64,000 nt of DNA, taken from positions 77,037-141,036 of the forward strand of contig NZ_JBELZM010000011.1 of assembly GCF_040273735.1 (NCBI RefSeq), given 5' to 3'. A program made the translations under genes and the position numbers. Below are positions 33,704-42,728 of the stretch, in pieces. Below the pieces are notes generated by a model that ran no database searches, was not told the origin of the DNA, and saw only the letters and a program-made list of their open reading frames with translations. The first letter of the stretch is position 1. Every line of letters begins with the position of its first letter. This DNA is from Solibacillus sp040273735 (lineage in GTDB: Bacteria > Bacillota > Bacilli > Bacillales_A > Planococcaceae).

Positions 33704-33852
33704 CCATTTTTCACTCCTTTTTAGTTGTAACGTTATTATGCCATGGTTTAAAAAAAAATGCGGGTAAAAACGTTGATTAAATATTCTAAATATTTTGATT
33801 TTTAATGTCAGATGATGTATAGTTAGGATATTAAAAAGATGGGGTGATTAAT

Positions 33853-33957
33853 ATGGATATGGCAATAAAGAAGAAACTGGACCGTCAAGGGTTAATTTTT
33901 GTAGGAATCCACAGTTTAATCATATTGAATTTTGCTGTTGAATTATTATTACTCTAA
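33853..33957 (+). CDS. Very small membrane peptide (34 aa)
   Basis: A 34-residue ORF behind GGGGTG at the right spacing: a basic start (MDMAIKKKLDRQG) and then one hydrophobic helix (LIFVGIHSLIILNFAVELLL). A clear terminator follows 19 nt after its stop. A real ribosome site, membrane topology and a private terminator make it a credible gene. Function unknown. Confidence 0.6.
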   Translation: MDMAIKKKLDRQGLIFVGIHSLIILNFAVELLLL

Positions 33958-33975
33958 TAGATTACGAGAATTAAT

Positions 33976-34011
33976 AGAATCTAGCCTGAATAGGCGCTAG
34001 GTTCTTTTTTA
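33976..34011 (+). terminator. Terminator after the 34-aa peptide gene
   Basis: AGAATCTAGC (33976-33985) pairs with GCTAGGTTCT (33996-34005; one G-U), followed by TTTTT. Confidence 0.88.
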
Positions 34012-34173
34012 TGGAGAAAAGATTCGGAGTTAATAAATATATACAAAAAATTTTAAAAATTCACTTTTTGTAAAAAGTGTGACGAAAGAGTAAAAAGGTA
34101 ACATCAATAAGGATGAAAGCGATTGCAATAAATCCAGGTTTTCTGAATTGTATAAAAAATTCAAAAAATAGTG

Positions 34174-34203
34174 TTGACGTTCCTGTTCATTTCGTACTAT
34201 GAT
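34174..34203 (+). promoter_or_regulatory. Candidate sigma-A promoter of ilvD
   Basis: TTGACG (34174-34179), 18-nt spacer, TATGAT (34198-34203), leaving a leader of about 165 nt. That leader holds a hairpin (CACATCA 34222-34228 with TGATGTG 34243-34249) and the palindrome at 34294. Weak CodY-like matches occur but none is convincing. Confidence 0.6.
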
Positions 34204-34293
34204 AACAACAATTTAGTACACCACATCACTCAAGCGACATTTTGATGTGAGCTTAAAAGGTGTAAAAACATTCGATACTTTCTAATCATAAAA

Positions 34294-34309
34294 TTTCGAA
34301 TATTCGAAA
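34294..34309. promoter_or_regulatory. Perfect 16-bp palindrome in the ilvD leader
   Basis: TTTCGAATATTCGAAA is perfectly self-complementary, about 70 nt before ilvD. It may be a repressor site; part of it resembles a CodY half-site (GAAAATT follows). Confidence 0.45.
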
Positions 34310-34376
34310 ATTATATAGAAAATCGAACATATAAAAAACAGCTAGAGTAAAAGCATTACGTTGAGGGGCGTTTAAA

Positions 34377-36047
34377 ATGAGAAGTGATATGATTAAAATG
34401 GGAGTTGACCGAGCTCCGCACCGTAGTCTTTTATACGCTACAGGTAAAGTAAAGGCGAGAGATCTAGAAAAGCCATTTATCGGTGTATGTAATTCTTATA
34501 TTGATATTATTCCAGGCCATGTGCACTTGCGAGAATTCGCGGACGTAGTAAAAGAGGCCATTATTGAAGCAGGCGGGATTCCATTCGAATTCAATACAAT
34601 TGGAGTTGATGATGGAATTGCAATGGGTCATATCGGGATGCGCTATTCATTGCCATCACGTGAAATTATTGCCGATTCAGCAGAAACGGTTATTAACGCA
34701 CACTGGTTTGATGGAGTGTTCTACATACCAAACTGTGACAAAATTACACCCGGTATGTTAATGGCAGCTGTTCGTACAAATGTTCCTTCAGTATTCGTAT
34801 CAGGAGGACCAATGGAAGCAGGTACTTCTTCTTCAGGTAAAACATTATCATTAACGAGTGTTTTTGAAGGGGTCGGTGCACATAAAGCAGGTACGATGAC
34901 TGCTGAAGAGCTGCTTGATATCGAGAACAATGCATGTCCAACATGCGGTTCTTGTTCGGGAATGTTCACAGCTAACTCAATGAACTGTTTAATGGAAATG
35001 CTGGGCTTAGCATTACCTGGTAACGGTACAATTGTTGCAACAAGCGAAAAACGTAAAGAACTGATTTACGAAGCAGCGAAACATTTAGTACGCATGATCA
35101 AAGAAGATGTAAAACCACGTGACATTGTTACAAAAGAAGCGATTGATGATGCTTTTGCTCTTGATATGGCAATGGGCGGATCTACTAATACAGTGCTTCA
35201 TACACTGGCAATTGCCAATGAAGCAGAAATTGACTATAACATTGAAGATATTAATAAAGTAGCAGAACGTGTACCTTACATTGCTAAAATTATGCCGGCA
35301 TCGGACATTTCGATGGATGACATTGCAAAAGCTGGAGGTGTTCAGGCGATTATTAATGAATTAACAAAAATTCCAGGGGCAATTCACCCTGATAGACCAA
35401 CAATCGCAGGTGTTTCAATGCGAGAGCTTGTGAAAGATTATGAAATTACTAATGAACGTGTCATTCGCACAAAGGATAATCCATATAGTGCTGTAGGCGG
35501 ACTTTCCGTATTGTTCGGAAATATTGCTCCTGAAGGATCGGTAATTAAAGTAGGAGCAGTTGATCCTTCGATTAAAACCTTCACAGGCGAAGCAATTGTA
35601 TTCGACTCACAGGAAGAAGCTCAACAGGCAATTGATGAAGGCTTAGTTCGAGAAGGACATGTAGTTGTCATTCGTTATGAAGGTCCAAAAGGCGGTCCGG
35701 GTATGCCGGAAATGCTGGCACCAACTTCTGCGATTCAAGGGCGCGGGCTAGGAACGAAAGTTGCTCTCATTACAGATGGCCGTTTCTCAGGTGCATCGCG
35801 CGGTATTTCAATCGGCCATATTTCTCCGGAAGCTGCTGAAGGTGGTCCGATCGCATTAGTCGAAAATGGCGATACAATTATTATTGATTTGCCAAGCAGA
35901 ACAATCAATTTACAAGTTTCCGACGAACTTCTTGCAGAACGTCGTCAAAACCTAAAACCATTTGAACCAAAAATTAAGCGCGGCTGGTTGGCACGTTACT
36001 CTGCTTTAGTAACAAATGCTTCCCAGGGCGGCGTAATGAAAATATAA
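34377..36047 (+). CDS. ilvD: Dihydroxy-acid dehydratase
   Basis: A 556-residue iron-sulfur enzyme that converts dihydroxy acids to the keto acids for valine, isoleucine and leucine. YIPNCDKITPGML, CPTCGSCSGMFTANSMNCL (cluster cysteines) and the C-terminal PGMPEMLAPTSAIQGRGLG with TDGRFSGASRG are diagnostic. The start follows GAGGGGCG. It precedes the T-box leader, so it can be transcribed without T-box antitermination, unlike the rest of the pathway. Confidence 0.96.
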   Translation: MRSDMIKMGVDRAPHRSLLYATGKVKARDLEKPFIGVCNSYIDIIPGHVHLREFADVVKEAIIEAGGIPFEFNTIGVDDGIAMGHIGMRYSLPSREIIADSAETVINAHWFDGVFYIPNCDKITPGMLMAAVRTNVPSVFVSGGPMEAGTSSSGKTLSLTSVFEGVGAHKAGTMTAEELLDIENNACPTCGSCSGMFTANSMNCLMEMLGLALPGNGTIVATSEKRKELIYEAAKHLVRMIKEDVKPRDIVTKEAIDDAFALDMAMGGSTNTVLHTLAIANEAEIDYNIEDINKVAERVPYIAKIMPASDISMDDIAKAGGVQAIINELTKIPGAIHPDRPTIAGVSMRELVKDYEITNERVIRTKDNPYSAVGGLSVLFGNIAPEGSVIKVGAVDPSIKTFTGEAIVFDSQEEAQQAIDEGLVREGHVVVIRYEGPKGGPGMPEMLAPTSAIQGRGLGTKVALITDGRFSGASRGISIGHISPEAAEGGPIALVENGDTIIIDLPSRTINLQVSDELLAERRQNLKPFEPKIKRGWLARYSALVTNASQGGVMKI

Positions 36048-36061
36048 TTTGAATACTTTAA

Positions 36062-36365
36062 AACGTTGATGAGGTTAAAGGATATAGAGTCTTGTATCTA
36101 CCAGAGAGCCGGTATTGGTGGAAGCCGGCGATACAACTATATCCGACATCCCCTCGGAGTGAGCTATTAAACGCATTCGCTATTAGATAGCTCCGGGCAT
36201 ATTCGAATTGCTCGTTATTAATGAACTGTTCTCTTTGTTTTGTTGCACAAATTTCCTAAGGTGAATTTTGAAATAAAGAGGCTCAGACGGTTCGCGAGGT
36301 AACTAGATGCACACTGTTTCTTTTAGAAGCACATGTACATCGATGTTATAAATGAGGGTGGTACC
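36062..36365 (+). ncRNA. T-box leader controlling ilvBNC-leuABCD
   Basis: Stem I can be drawn: GAGG (36071-36074) with CCTC (36152-36155); GGATATAG (36080-36087) with CTATATCC (36137-36144); TTGTATC with GATACAA; then AGAGAG (36103-36108) and GCCGG...GGTG...CCGGC at the top. The specifier loop between the lower two helices reads GACATCC, so AUC (Ile, 36148-36150) is the most likely specifier; a CUC (Leu) reading would fall in the base helix. The T-box itself, AATGAGGGTGGTACC, is at 36351-36365. Confidence 0.93.
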
Positions 36366-36368
36366 ATG

Positions 36369-36435
36369 AAAAGTCTTTTTCATCCCTACGTAAGAGGTTT
36401 TCTTTTGCGTGCGGAGAAAAAGGCTTTTTCTTTTT
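36369..36435 (+). terminator. T-box terminator
   Basis: AAGTCTTTTTCATCC (from about 36371) pairs with GGAGAAAAAGGCTT (36413-36426) with an inner helix CGTAAGAG/CTTTTGCG, followed by TTTCTTTTT. It competes with the T-box antiterminator. Confidence 0.88.
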
Positions 36436-36495
36436 ACCAATTTATAAATAAATGACTTCACATATAAAGTTTTGAAAAAGGAAGGAGAAATTACT

Positions 36496-38241
36496 ATGAG
36501 TGCAAACGTTTCATTAAATCAAGAAATCGAAAAGCCCGAAGAACAACAAGTAACAAAACCGAGAGACGGTGCGGATATTTTAGTGCAGGCACTGCATGAA
36601 CAAGATGTTGATATTATTTTCGGTTACCCTGGTGGGGCAGTATTACAAATTTATGATGCACTTTACCGAAATCCGATTCGTCACATTCTGACACGCCACG
36701 AACAAGGGGCGATCCATGCGGCAGAAGGATATGCACGTGTTATGAATAAACCGGGTGTAGTAATTGCGACATCTGGACCAGGAGCGACAAACCTCGTAAC
36801 GGGAATTGCCGATGCGATGATTGACTCGATTCCATTAGTTATTTTTACAGGGCAGGTTGCCACATCCGTTATCGGTACAGATGCATTCCAGGAAGCGGAC
36901 ATTATGGGAATCACAACACCGATCACAAAACATAACTATCAGGTGCAGGACGTAGCTGATATTCCTCGTATCGTAAAAGAGGCATTCCATATTGCCAATA
37001 CAGGACGTAAAGGACCGGTTGTCATTGACTTCCCGAAAAATATCTCACAAACAGTGTTCCTGGATGAAATTAAAGCTCCTGATGATATTTATTTACCAGG
37101 TTATCAGCCGACAACGAAACCAAATTATCTTCAAATCCAAAAGGCAATACAAGCATTAAGTTTAGCTAAAAAACCTTTAGTGCTAGCAGGTGCCGGGGTA
37201 TTATTCGCAGATGCACGCGAACAATTGACAGAATTTATTGAAAAATACAATTTACCAATTGTTAATACATTACTTGGTCTAGGAAGCATTCACGGACAGC
37301 ATAAACAATTCTATGGAATGGCTGGGATGCACGGTTATGCAACTGCAAATGACGCGATTACAAAATGCGACTTATTAATTAATATCGGTGCACGCTTTGA
37401 TGACCGGTTAACTGGAAATTTAGCAACATTTGCACCGAATGCTACGATCATCCATATCGATATCGATCCGGCAGAAATCGGAAAGAATGTACCAACTGAT
37501 ATTCCGATTGTTGCAGATGCAAAAGAAGCATTATTTGCACTGTTGAAAAAAGATTTCCAAGGGCCGGATACGACAGAATGGATCTATTACTTAAACGATA
37601 GCCGTGATAAATATCCACTTTGGTATGAAGAAGCAGGGGAAGAAGTTTTACCGCAGCAGGCAATTGAAATTCTTCATAAATTGACGGATGGTGATGCAAT
37701 TGTCACAACGGATGTTGGACAGCATCAAATGTGGGCAGCTCAATACTATCATTTAAATAATCCGCATAACTGGGTAACATCAGGCGGTTTAGGAACGATG
37801 GGCTTCGGTTTCCCGGCAGCAATCGGTGCACAATTTGCGAAGCCTGAGAAAAAGGTTATTTCAATTGTAGGAGATGCCGGCTTCCAAATGACAAACCAAG
37901 AGCTTGCATTACTTAAAGAATTCAACTTACCAGTAAAAGTAGTTATCCTTAACAACAGCTGTTTAGGAATGGTACGTCAATGGCAGGAAACTTTCTATGA
38001 CGAACGTTATTCACAAAGCTTAATGCCTATCCAGCCGGACTTCGTAAAACTTGCCGATGCATATGGCATTAAAGGATACCGCATTGACAATTTAGCAGAA
38101 GCAGAAGCAATCTTTGACGAAGCGATCAATTCGGATGAACCGGTTGTAATCGACTGCCGAGTGAAGCAACTTGTTAGCGTATTCCCAATGGTTGCACCTG
38201 GTAAAGGATTACATGAAATGATTGGAGTGAAGAAGCCATGA
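36496..38241 (+). CDS. ilvB: Acetolactate synthase, large subunit
   Basis: A 581-residue thiamine-diphosphate enzyme, first committed step of branched-chain amino acid synthesis. FGYPGGAVLQIYDAL, the catalytic Glu in RHEQGAIHAAEGYAR, and GDAGFQMTNQELALL...NNSCLGMVRQWQ (ThDP/Mg site) are seen. ATG 36496 is taken for the GGAAGGAG site; a TTG upstream is in frame but lies before it. It overlaps ilvN by 4 nt. Confidence 0.96.
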   Translation: MSANVSLNQEIEKPEEQQVTKPRDGADILVQALHEQDVDIIFGYPGGAVLQIYDALYRNPIRHILTRHEQGAIHAAEGYARVMNKPGVVIATSGPGATNLVTGIADAMIDSIPLVIFTGQVATSVIGTDAFQEADIMGITTPITKHNYQVQDVADIPRIVKEAFHIANTGRKGPVVIDFPKNISQTVFLDEIKAPDDIYLPGYQPTTKPNYLQIQKAIQALSLAKKPLVLAGAGVLFADAREQLTEFIEKYNLPIVNTLLGLGSIHGQHKQFYGMAGMHGYATANDAITKCDLLINIGARFDDRLTGNLATFAPNATIIHIDIDPAEIGKNVPTDIPIVADAKEALFALLKKDFQGPDTTEWIYYLNDSRDKYPLWYEEAGEEVLPQQAIEILHKLTDGDAIVTTDVGQHQMWAAQYYHLNNPHNWVTSGGLGTMGFGFPAAIGAQFAKPEKKVISIVGDAGFQMTNQELALLKEFNLPVKVVILNNSCLGMVRQWQETFYDERYSQSLMPIQPDFVKLADAYGIKGYRIDNLAEAEAIFDEAINSDEPVVIDCRVKQLVSVFPMVAPGKGLHEMIGVKKP

Positions 38242-38753
38242 AGCGAGTGCTTACAGTAACAGTAATCAACCAAAGCGGCGTATTGAACCGAGTGACTGGC
38301 TTATTAATGAAACGTCAATTCAATATTGAATCGATTACAGTAGGTCATACGGAGCAACCTAATTTTTCGAAAATGACGTTCATCGTCCATGTTGAAGATG
38401 AGAATAAAATCGAACAATTAATCAAACAGCTTTCGAAGCAAATTGATGTATTAAAAGTAAACGATATTACAGAAAAAGCAATCGTCCTTCGTGAGTTGGC
38501 ACTTATTAAAGTAGTTTCACCGCCAAACCTGAGACTGGAAATGAATGCAATTGTGGAGCCATTCCGTCCGCAAGTTGTCGATACATCAAAAAATGTTGTG
38601 ACATATGAAGTAGTTGGTCACCCGGAAAAAATCGATGCATTTATCGAATTACTCCGTCCATATGGTATTAAAGAATTAACACGTACAGGTGCAACAGCAG
38701 CGATCCGAGAAGCACAAAAAATCGAAAGCCCGCAATTATCGATTTTAAAATAA
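38238..38753 (+). CDS. ilvN: Acetolactate synthase, small regulatory subunit
   Basis: A 171-residue regulatory subunit. The N-terminal ACT domain (TVINQSGVLNRVTGLLMKRQFNIESITVG) binds the feedback inhibitor valine. The start overlaps the ilvB stop (ATGA), which ensures matched synthesis. The longer form with a C-terminal domain is as in B. subtilis IlvH. Confidence 0.95.
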   Translation: MKRVLTVTVINQSGVLNRVTGLLMKRQFNIESITVGHTEQPNFSKMTFIVHVEDENKIEQLIKQLSKQIDVLKVNDITEKAIVLRELALIKVVSPPNLRLEMNAIVEPFRPQVVDTSKNVVTYEVVGHPEKIDAFIELLRPYGIKELTRTGATAAIREAQKIESPQLSILK

Positions 38754-38869
38754 GTACTAAAAATATCAAATGAAAGCTAGATAACATTGGTTTTAAACAG
38801 GGTGGAGGATGTCATCTGAAGCCCGAATTACAAAATAAAAAAACATTCACTTAATTGGAGGAAATGAAA

Positions 38870-39883
38870 ATGTCAAAAATGTATTATGAAAACGAAATTA
38901 ACGAGCAAGTATTACAAGGGAAAAAAATCGCGATCATCGGTTATGGTTCACAAGGCCATGCTCATGCGCTTAACTTAAAAGAATCAGGTTTTGATGTAGT
39001 AGTAGGTATCCGTCCAGGTAAATCATATGATGCAGCAAAAGAAGATGGCGTAGAAGTTAAGTCTGTAGCAGAAGCTGCTGCAGAAGCGGATGTAATCCAA
39101 ATCCTACTTCCGGATGAGCGTCAAAAAGCAGTATATGAAGCTGAAATAGCACCACATTTAACACCAGGTAAAGCGTTAATGTTCGCACACGGTTTCAACG
39201 TACACTTCGGTCAAATTCAACCACCAGCAGATGTAGACGTATTCCTAGTAGCTCCAAAAGGCCCAGGACACTTAGTACGTCGTCAATTCACTGAAGGCGC
39301 TGGCGTACCAGGATTATTCGCAATCCATCAAGATGCGACAGGTCAAGCTCGTGATTTAGCTCTTGCATACGGTAAAGGAATTGGTTCAGCACGTGGCGGA
39401 TTACTTGAAACTACATTTGCTGAGGAAACAGTTACAGACCTATTCGGTGAGCAAGCAGTACTTTGCGGCGGTACAACTGAACTCGTTAAAGCAGGTTTCG
39501 AAACATTAGTTGAAGCAGGTTACCAACCAGAATTAGCTTACTTTGAAACATTACACGAACTTAAATTAATCGTTGACTTGATGTTCGAGGGCGGTATGGC
39601 GACAATGCGCTACTCAATTTCTGATACAGCAGAATGGGGCGATTATGTTTCAGGCCCACGTATTATCGACGCATCAGTAAAAGCTCGTATGAAAGACGTA
39701 TTAACTGATATCCAAGACGGTACATTTGCGAAACGCTGGATCGCTGAAAACGAAAACGGTCGTCCTGAATATACAAAATTCAAAGAAGCTGGCGCAAACC
39801 ATCAAATTGAGGAAGTTGGCGAAAAATTACGTGCTATGATGCCATTCATCAACCAAGGAAAACAAAAGGTAACAGTGAAATAA
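38870..39883 (+). CDS. ilvC: Ketol-acid reductoisomerase
   Basis: A 337-residue class I enzyme: NADPH motif GYGSQGHAHALNLKESG, PKGPGHLVRRQF, and the metal-binding helices with DLFGEQAVLCGG and YFETLHELKLIVDLMFEGG. ATG 38870 lies 8 nt after GGAGG; ATG 38864 is too near it. A 116-nt gap separates it from ilvN with no clear terminator. Confidence 0.96.
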   Translation: MSKMYYENEINEQVLQGKKIAIIGYGSQGHAHALNLKESGFDVVVGIRPGKSYDAAKEDGVEVKSVAEAAAEADVIQILLPDERQKAVYEAEIAPHLTPGKALMFAHGFNVHFGQIQPPADVDVFLVAPKGPGHLVRRQFTEGAGVPGLFAIHQDATGQARDLALAYGKGIGSARGGLLETTFAEETVTDLFGEQAVLCGGTTELVKAGFETLVEAGYQPELAYFETLHELKLIVDLMFEGGMATMRYSISDTAEWGDYVSGPRIIDASVKARMKDVLTDIQDGTFAKRWIAENENGRPEYTKFKEAGANHQIEEVGEKLRAMMPFINQGKQKVTVK

Positions 39884-39884
39884 T

Positions 39885-41429
39885 ATGAGAAAAATTGACA
39901 TTTTTGATACAACATTGCGCGACGGAGAACAATCGGCTGGAATTAACTTAAATACAGCAGAGAAAGTAGAAATCGCAAAACAACTAGAGCGTTTAGGTGT
40001 CACAATCATTGAGGCGGGATTTCCTGCCTCATCTCCTGGGGACTTGGAGGCGGTATCGTTAATCGCAAAAACAGTGAAGAATTCAATCGTCACAGGTTTA
40101 GCACGTGCTGTTAAAAGCGATATCGACGCAGTTTGGGAAGCAATTCGCCATGCTGAGCAGCCACATGTTCATACATTTATCGCAACAAGCCCGATTCATA
40201 TGGAATATAAGCTTAAGAAAAATCCAGACGAAGTAATTGAGCAAGCTGTTACTGCGGTAAAGTATGCCAAGGAAAAATTCTCACTTGTAGAATTTTCTGC
40301 AGAAGATGGTTTCCGTTCAGACAAAGAATTTTTAGTTCGTATTTGCCAGGAAGTTATTAAAGCTGGTGCAACAACGATTAATATTCCAGATACTGTTGGT
40401 TACGCATCACCGGAAGAATACGGCGCTTTATTCCGTTATTTGCGTGAAAACGTGATTGGTGCAGAAAAAATCAAATTCTCTGCACATTGCCATGACGATT
40501 TAGGAATGGCAGTTGCAAACTCATTGGCTGCAATAGAAAACGGTGCAGACCAAGTAGAATGTACGATTAACGGTCTAGGTGAACGTGCAGGAAATGCCGC
40601 ATTAGAAGAAATCGGTGTTGCCCTACATATTCGTAAAGACTTCTACGGTGTCGAAACTGGCTTGAACTTAAAAGAAATTAAACGTACCTCACAGATGGTA
40701 AGTCGTTTAACAAACGTAGTCATTCAACCGAACAAAGCGGTTGTCGGTAAAAATGCATTTGCACATGAATCGGGTATTCACCAGGATGGTGTACTGAAAA
40801 ATCCAGAAACATACGAAATCATTTCACCGGCACTGATCGGTGAAGACGATATCCCGTTAGTTTTAGGAAAACATTCAGGCCGCGCAGCATTCCGTGACCG
40901 TGCTGATACAATGGGCTTCCAGCTGTCGGATGAAAAACTGAACAAAGCTTTCGCTGAGTTCAAAAAATTAGCGGACCGTAAAAAAGAAGTAACAGAAGAA
41001 GATTTAACAACGATTTTAACTGAGCAGCAAGTTTCAATAGAAGATGTTCCGTTATTTGAACTTAAATCGGTTCAAGTTCAATACGGCACAGAAAACATTC
41101 CGACAGCTACTGCATCAGTTATGACTCCTGAAGGTGAGTTGAAAACAATCGCCTCAACAGGATCAGGATCAGTAGAAGCCATTTTTAATACACTTGAACA
41201 GCTTGTTGGAGGTAAAGTCAATATTTTGGACTACCGAGTACAATCAGTCGGTAAAGGACGCGATGCACTTGGAGAAGCGGTCATTAATTTAAAATATAAC
41301 GGCTATACATCAACAGGACGTGACTCAGCACAAGATGTGCTGGAAGCAAGCGCAAAAGCGTATTTAAATGCCGTAAACAGACAATTGATCCAACAGCAAG
41401 TACGCGATAAACAGGCAATTACGGTTTAA
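39885..41429 (+). CDS. leuA: 2-isopropylmalate synthase
   Basis: A 514-residue enzyme, first step of leucine synthesis from 2-ketoisovalerate and acetyl-CoA. DTTLRDGEQSAGINL (metal Asp), SAHCHDDLGMAVANS and NGLGERAGNAALEE are the signature; the C-terminal domain, which normally binds leucine for feedback, is present. It starts 1 nt after the ilvC stop, so translation is coupled. Confidence 0.96.
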   Translation: MRKIDIFDTTLRDGEQSAGINLNTAEKVEIAKQLERLGVTIIEAGFPASSPGDLEAVSLIAKTVKNSIVTGLARAVKSDIDAVWEAIRHAEQPHVHTFIATSPIHMEYKLKKNPDEVIEQAVTAVKYAKEKFSLVEFSAEDGFRSDKEFLVRICQEVIKAGATTINIPDTVGYASPEEYGALFRYLRENVIGAEKIKFSAHCHDDLGMAVANSLAAIENGADQVECTINGLGERAGNAALEEIGVALHIRKDFYGVETGLNLKEIKRTSQMVSRLTNVVIQPNKAVVGKNAFAHESGIHQDGVLKNPETYEIISPALIGEDDIPLVLGKHSGRAAFRDRADTMGFQLSDEKLNKAFAEFKKLADRKKEVTEEDLTTILTEQQVSIEDVPLFELKSVQVQYGTENIPTATASVMTPEGELKTIASTGSGSVEAIFNTLEQLVGGKVNILDYRVQSVGKGRDALGEAVINLKYNGYTSTGRDSAQDVLEASAKAYLNAVNRQLIQQQVRDKQAITV

Positions 41430-41489
41430 TAGAATAATAAGGTTGTTCCCGTAAAGGAAAACAACTAGCAAGCTCATTATAAGAACAAT

Positions 41490-41513
41490 AGCGCCATCTT
41501 AATTGGTGGCGCT
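41490..41513 (+). other. Intra-operon hairpin between leuA and leuB
   Basis: AGCGCCATC (41490-41498) pairs with GGTGGCGCT (41505-41513; one wobble). No T run follows, so it is more likely an mRNA-processing or stability element than a terminator. A weaker hairpin, GTTGTT...AACAAC, lies just before it. Confidence 0.55.
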
Positions 41514-41556
41514 TCTACATCAAGTTACTTCACGTAGAAAGAAAGGTGTTTTACAA

Positions 41557-42657
41557 ATGGAAAAGAAAATTACAGTACTACCAGGTGACGGCATTGGTCC
41601 AGAAGTTGTTGCAAGTGCAGTAAAAGTATTACAAGTAATCGGGAAACGTTTTAACCATACATTTCATTTAAACTATGCGGCAATCGGCGGAGCTGCAATT
41701 GACCAGTACAATAATCCATTACCGGAAGAGACAATTGCAATGTGTGAAGCAAGTGATGCCATTTTATTAGGCGCAGTAGGTGGTCCGAAATGGGATAACA
41801 ATCCCCCGGCATTGCGTCCGGAAAAAGGTTTACTAAAAATCCGCAAGCACTTTGATTTATTTGCGAATTTACGTCCTGTGAAAGCATTCCCAAGTTTACT
41901 TGCATCTTCTCCATTAAAGCGCGAAGTTGCGGAAAATGTAGACTTAATGATCGTCCGTGAACTAACAGGAGGGCTATACTTCGGAGAGCCACGTAAAAAA
42001 ACAGATGCAGGTGCTATTGATACATGTGTGTATTCCCGTGAAGAAATCGAACGTATTGTCGAAAATGCATTCGAATTAGCACGTTTACGCCGAGGAAAGC
42101 TTTGCTCGGTAGATAAAGCAAATGTACTGGATACATCACGTTTATGGCGTGAAATTGTAGAAGAAAAGAAAAAGCAGTACCCAGATGTAGAAACAGAACA
42201 CAACTTAGTTGACTCGGTGGCTATGAAACTGATTACTAACCCGGGTCATTATGATGTCATCGTTACAGAAAACTTATTCGGCGACATTTTAAGTGATGAA
42301 GCTTCTGTTATTACGGGGTCACTTGGTGTATTACCTTCTGCATCAATTCGCGGCGATAATTTTGGACTTTATGAGCCTGTACATGGTTCAGCACCTGAAA
42401 TCGCAGGCCAAGGTGTTGCGAATCCGGCAGCAACAATTCTTTCAGTAGCAATGATGCTTCAATATTCATTCGGCTTAAAAGAAGAAGCTGCAGAAATCGA
42501 ACGTGCTGTTGCAGCCGTATTCGAAGATGGCTACTACACAGCCGATTTAGCTCAGGAACATACGCGTACATTATCAACAGAAGAATGGACTGAAAAAGTA
42601 CTAAACGAAATCGATGCAAGCTTCGTATCGGACAGCATTATGATTTCATATAACTAA
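41557..42657 (+). CDS. leuB: 3-isopropylmalate dehydrogenase
   Basis: A 366-residue NAD enzyme: LPGDGIGPEVV, the substrate loop RELTGGLYFGEPRK, SVAMKLITNPGHYDVIVTENLFGDILSDEAS (metal Asp residues) and EPVHGSAPEIAGQGVANP. ATG 41557 follows GAAAGGTG. Confidence 0.96.
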   Translation: MEKKITVLPGDGIGPEVVASAVKVLQVIGKRFNHTFHLNYAAIGGAAIDQYNNPLPEETIAMCEASDAILLGAVGGPKWDNNPPALRPEKGLLKIRKHFDLFANLRPVKAFPSLLASSPLKREVAENVDLMIVRELTGGLYFGEPRKKTDAGAIDTCVYSREEIERIVENAFELARLRRGKLCSVDKANVLDTSRLWREIVEEKKKQYPDVETEHNLVDSVAMKLITNPGHYDVIVTENLFGDILSDEASVITGSLGVLPSASIRGDNFGLYEPVHGSAPEIAGQGVANPAATILSVAMMLQYSFGLKEEAAEIERAVAAVFEDGYYTADLAQEHTRTLSTEEWTEKVLNEIDASFVSDSIMISYN

Positions 42658-42728
42658 TTTCAATCGAATGAAAACTGTTGATGATTTTGGATATCAACAT
42701 TATATATGGTTAAGGAACGGTGAGAACT

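Noticed and set aside
36153..36155. CUC (Leu) as the T-box specifier
   Set aside because: In the best stem I pairing these bases form the base helix with GAGG; AUC lies in the loop. Not fully excluded.
41490..41513. Terminator between leuA and leuB
   Set aside because: The hairpin has no T run and leuB needs read-through; kept only as an mRNA hairpin.
41673..42203. Minus-strand 176-residue frame inside leuB
   Set aside because: leuB is unambiguous and conserved through this stretch; the opposite frame is a by-product of codon use.
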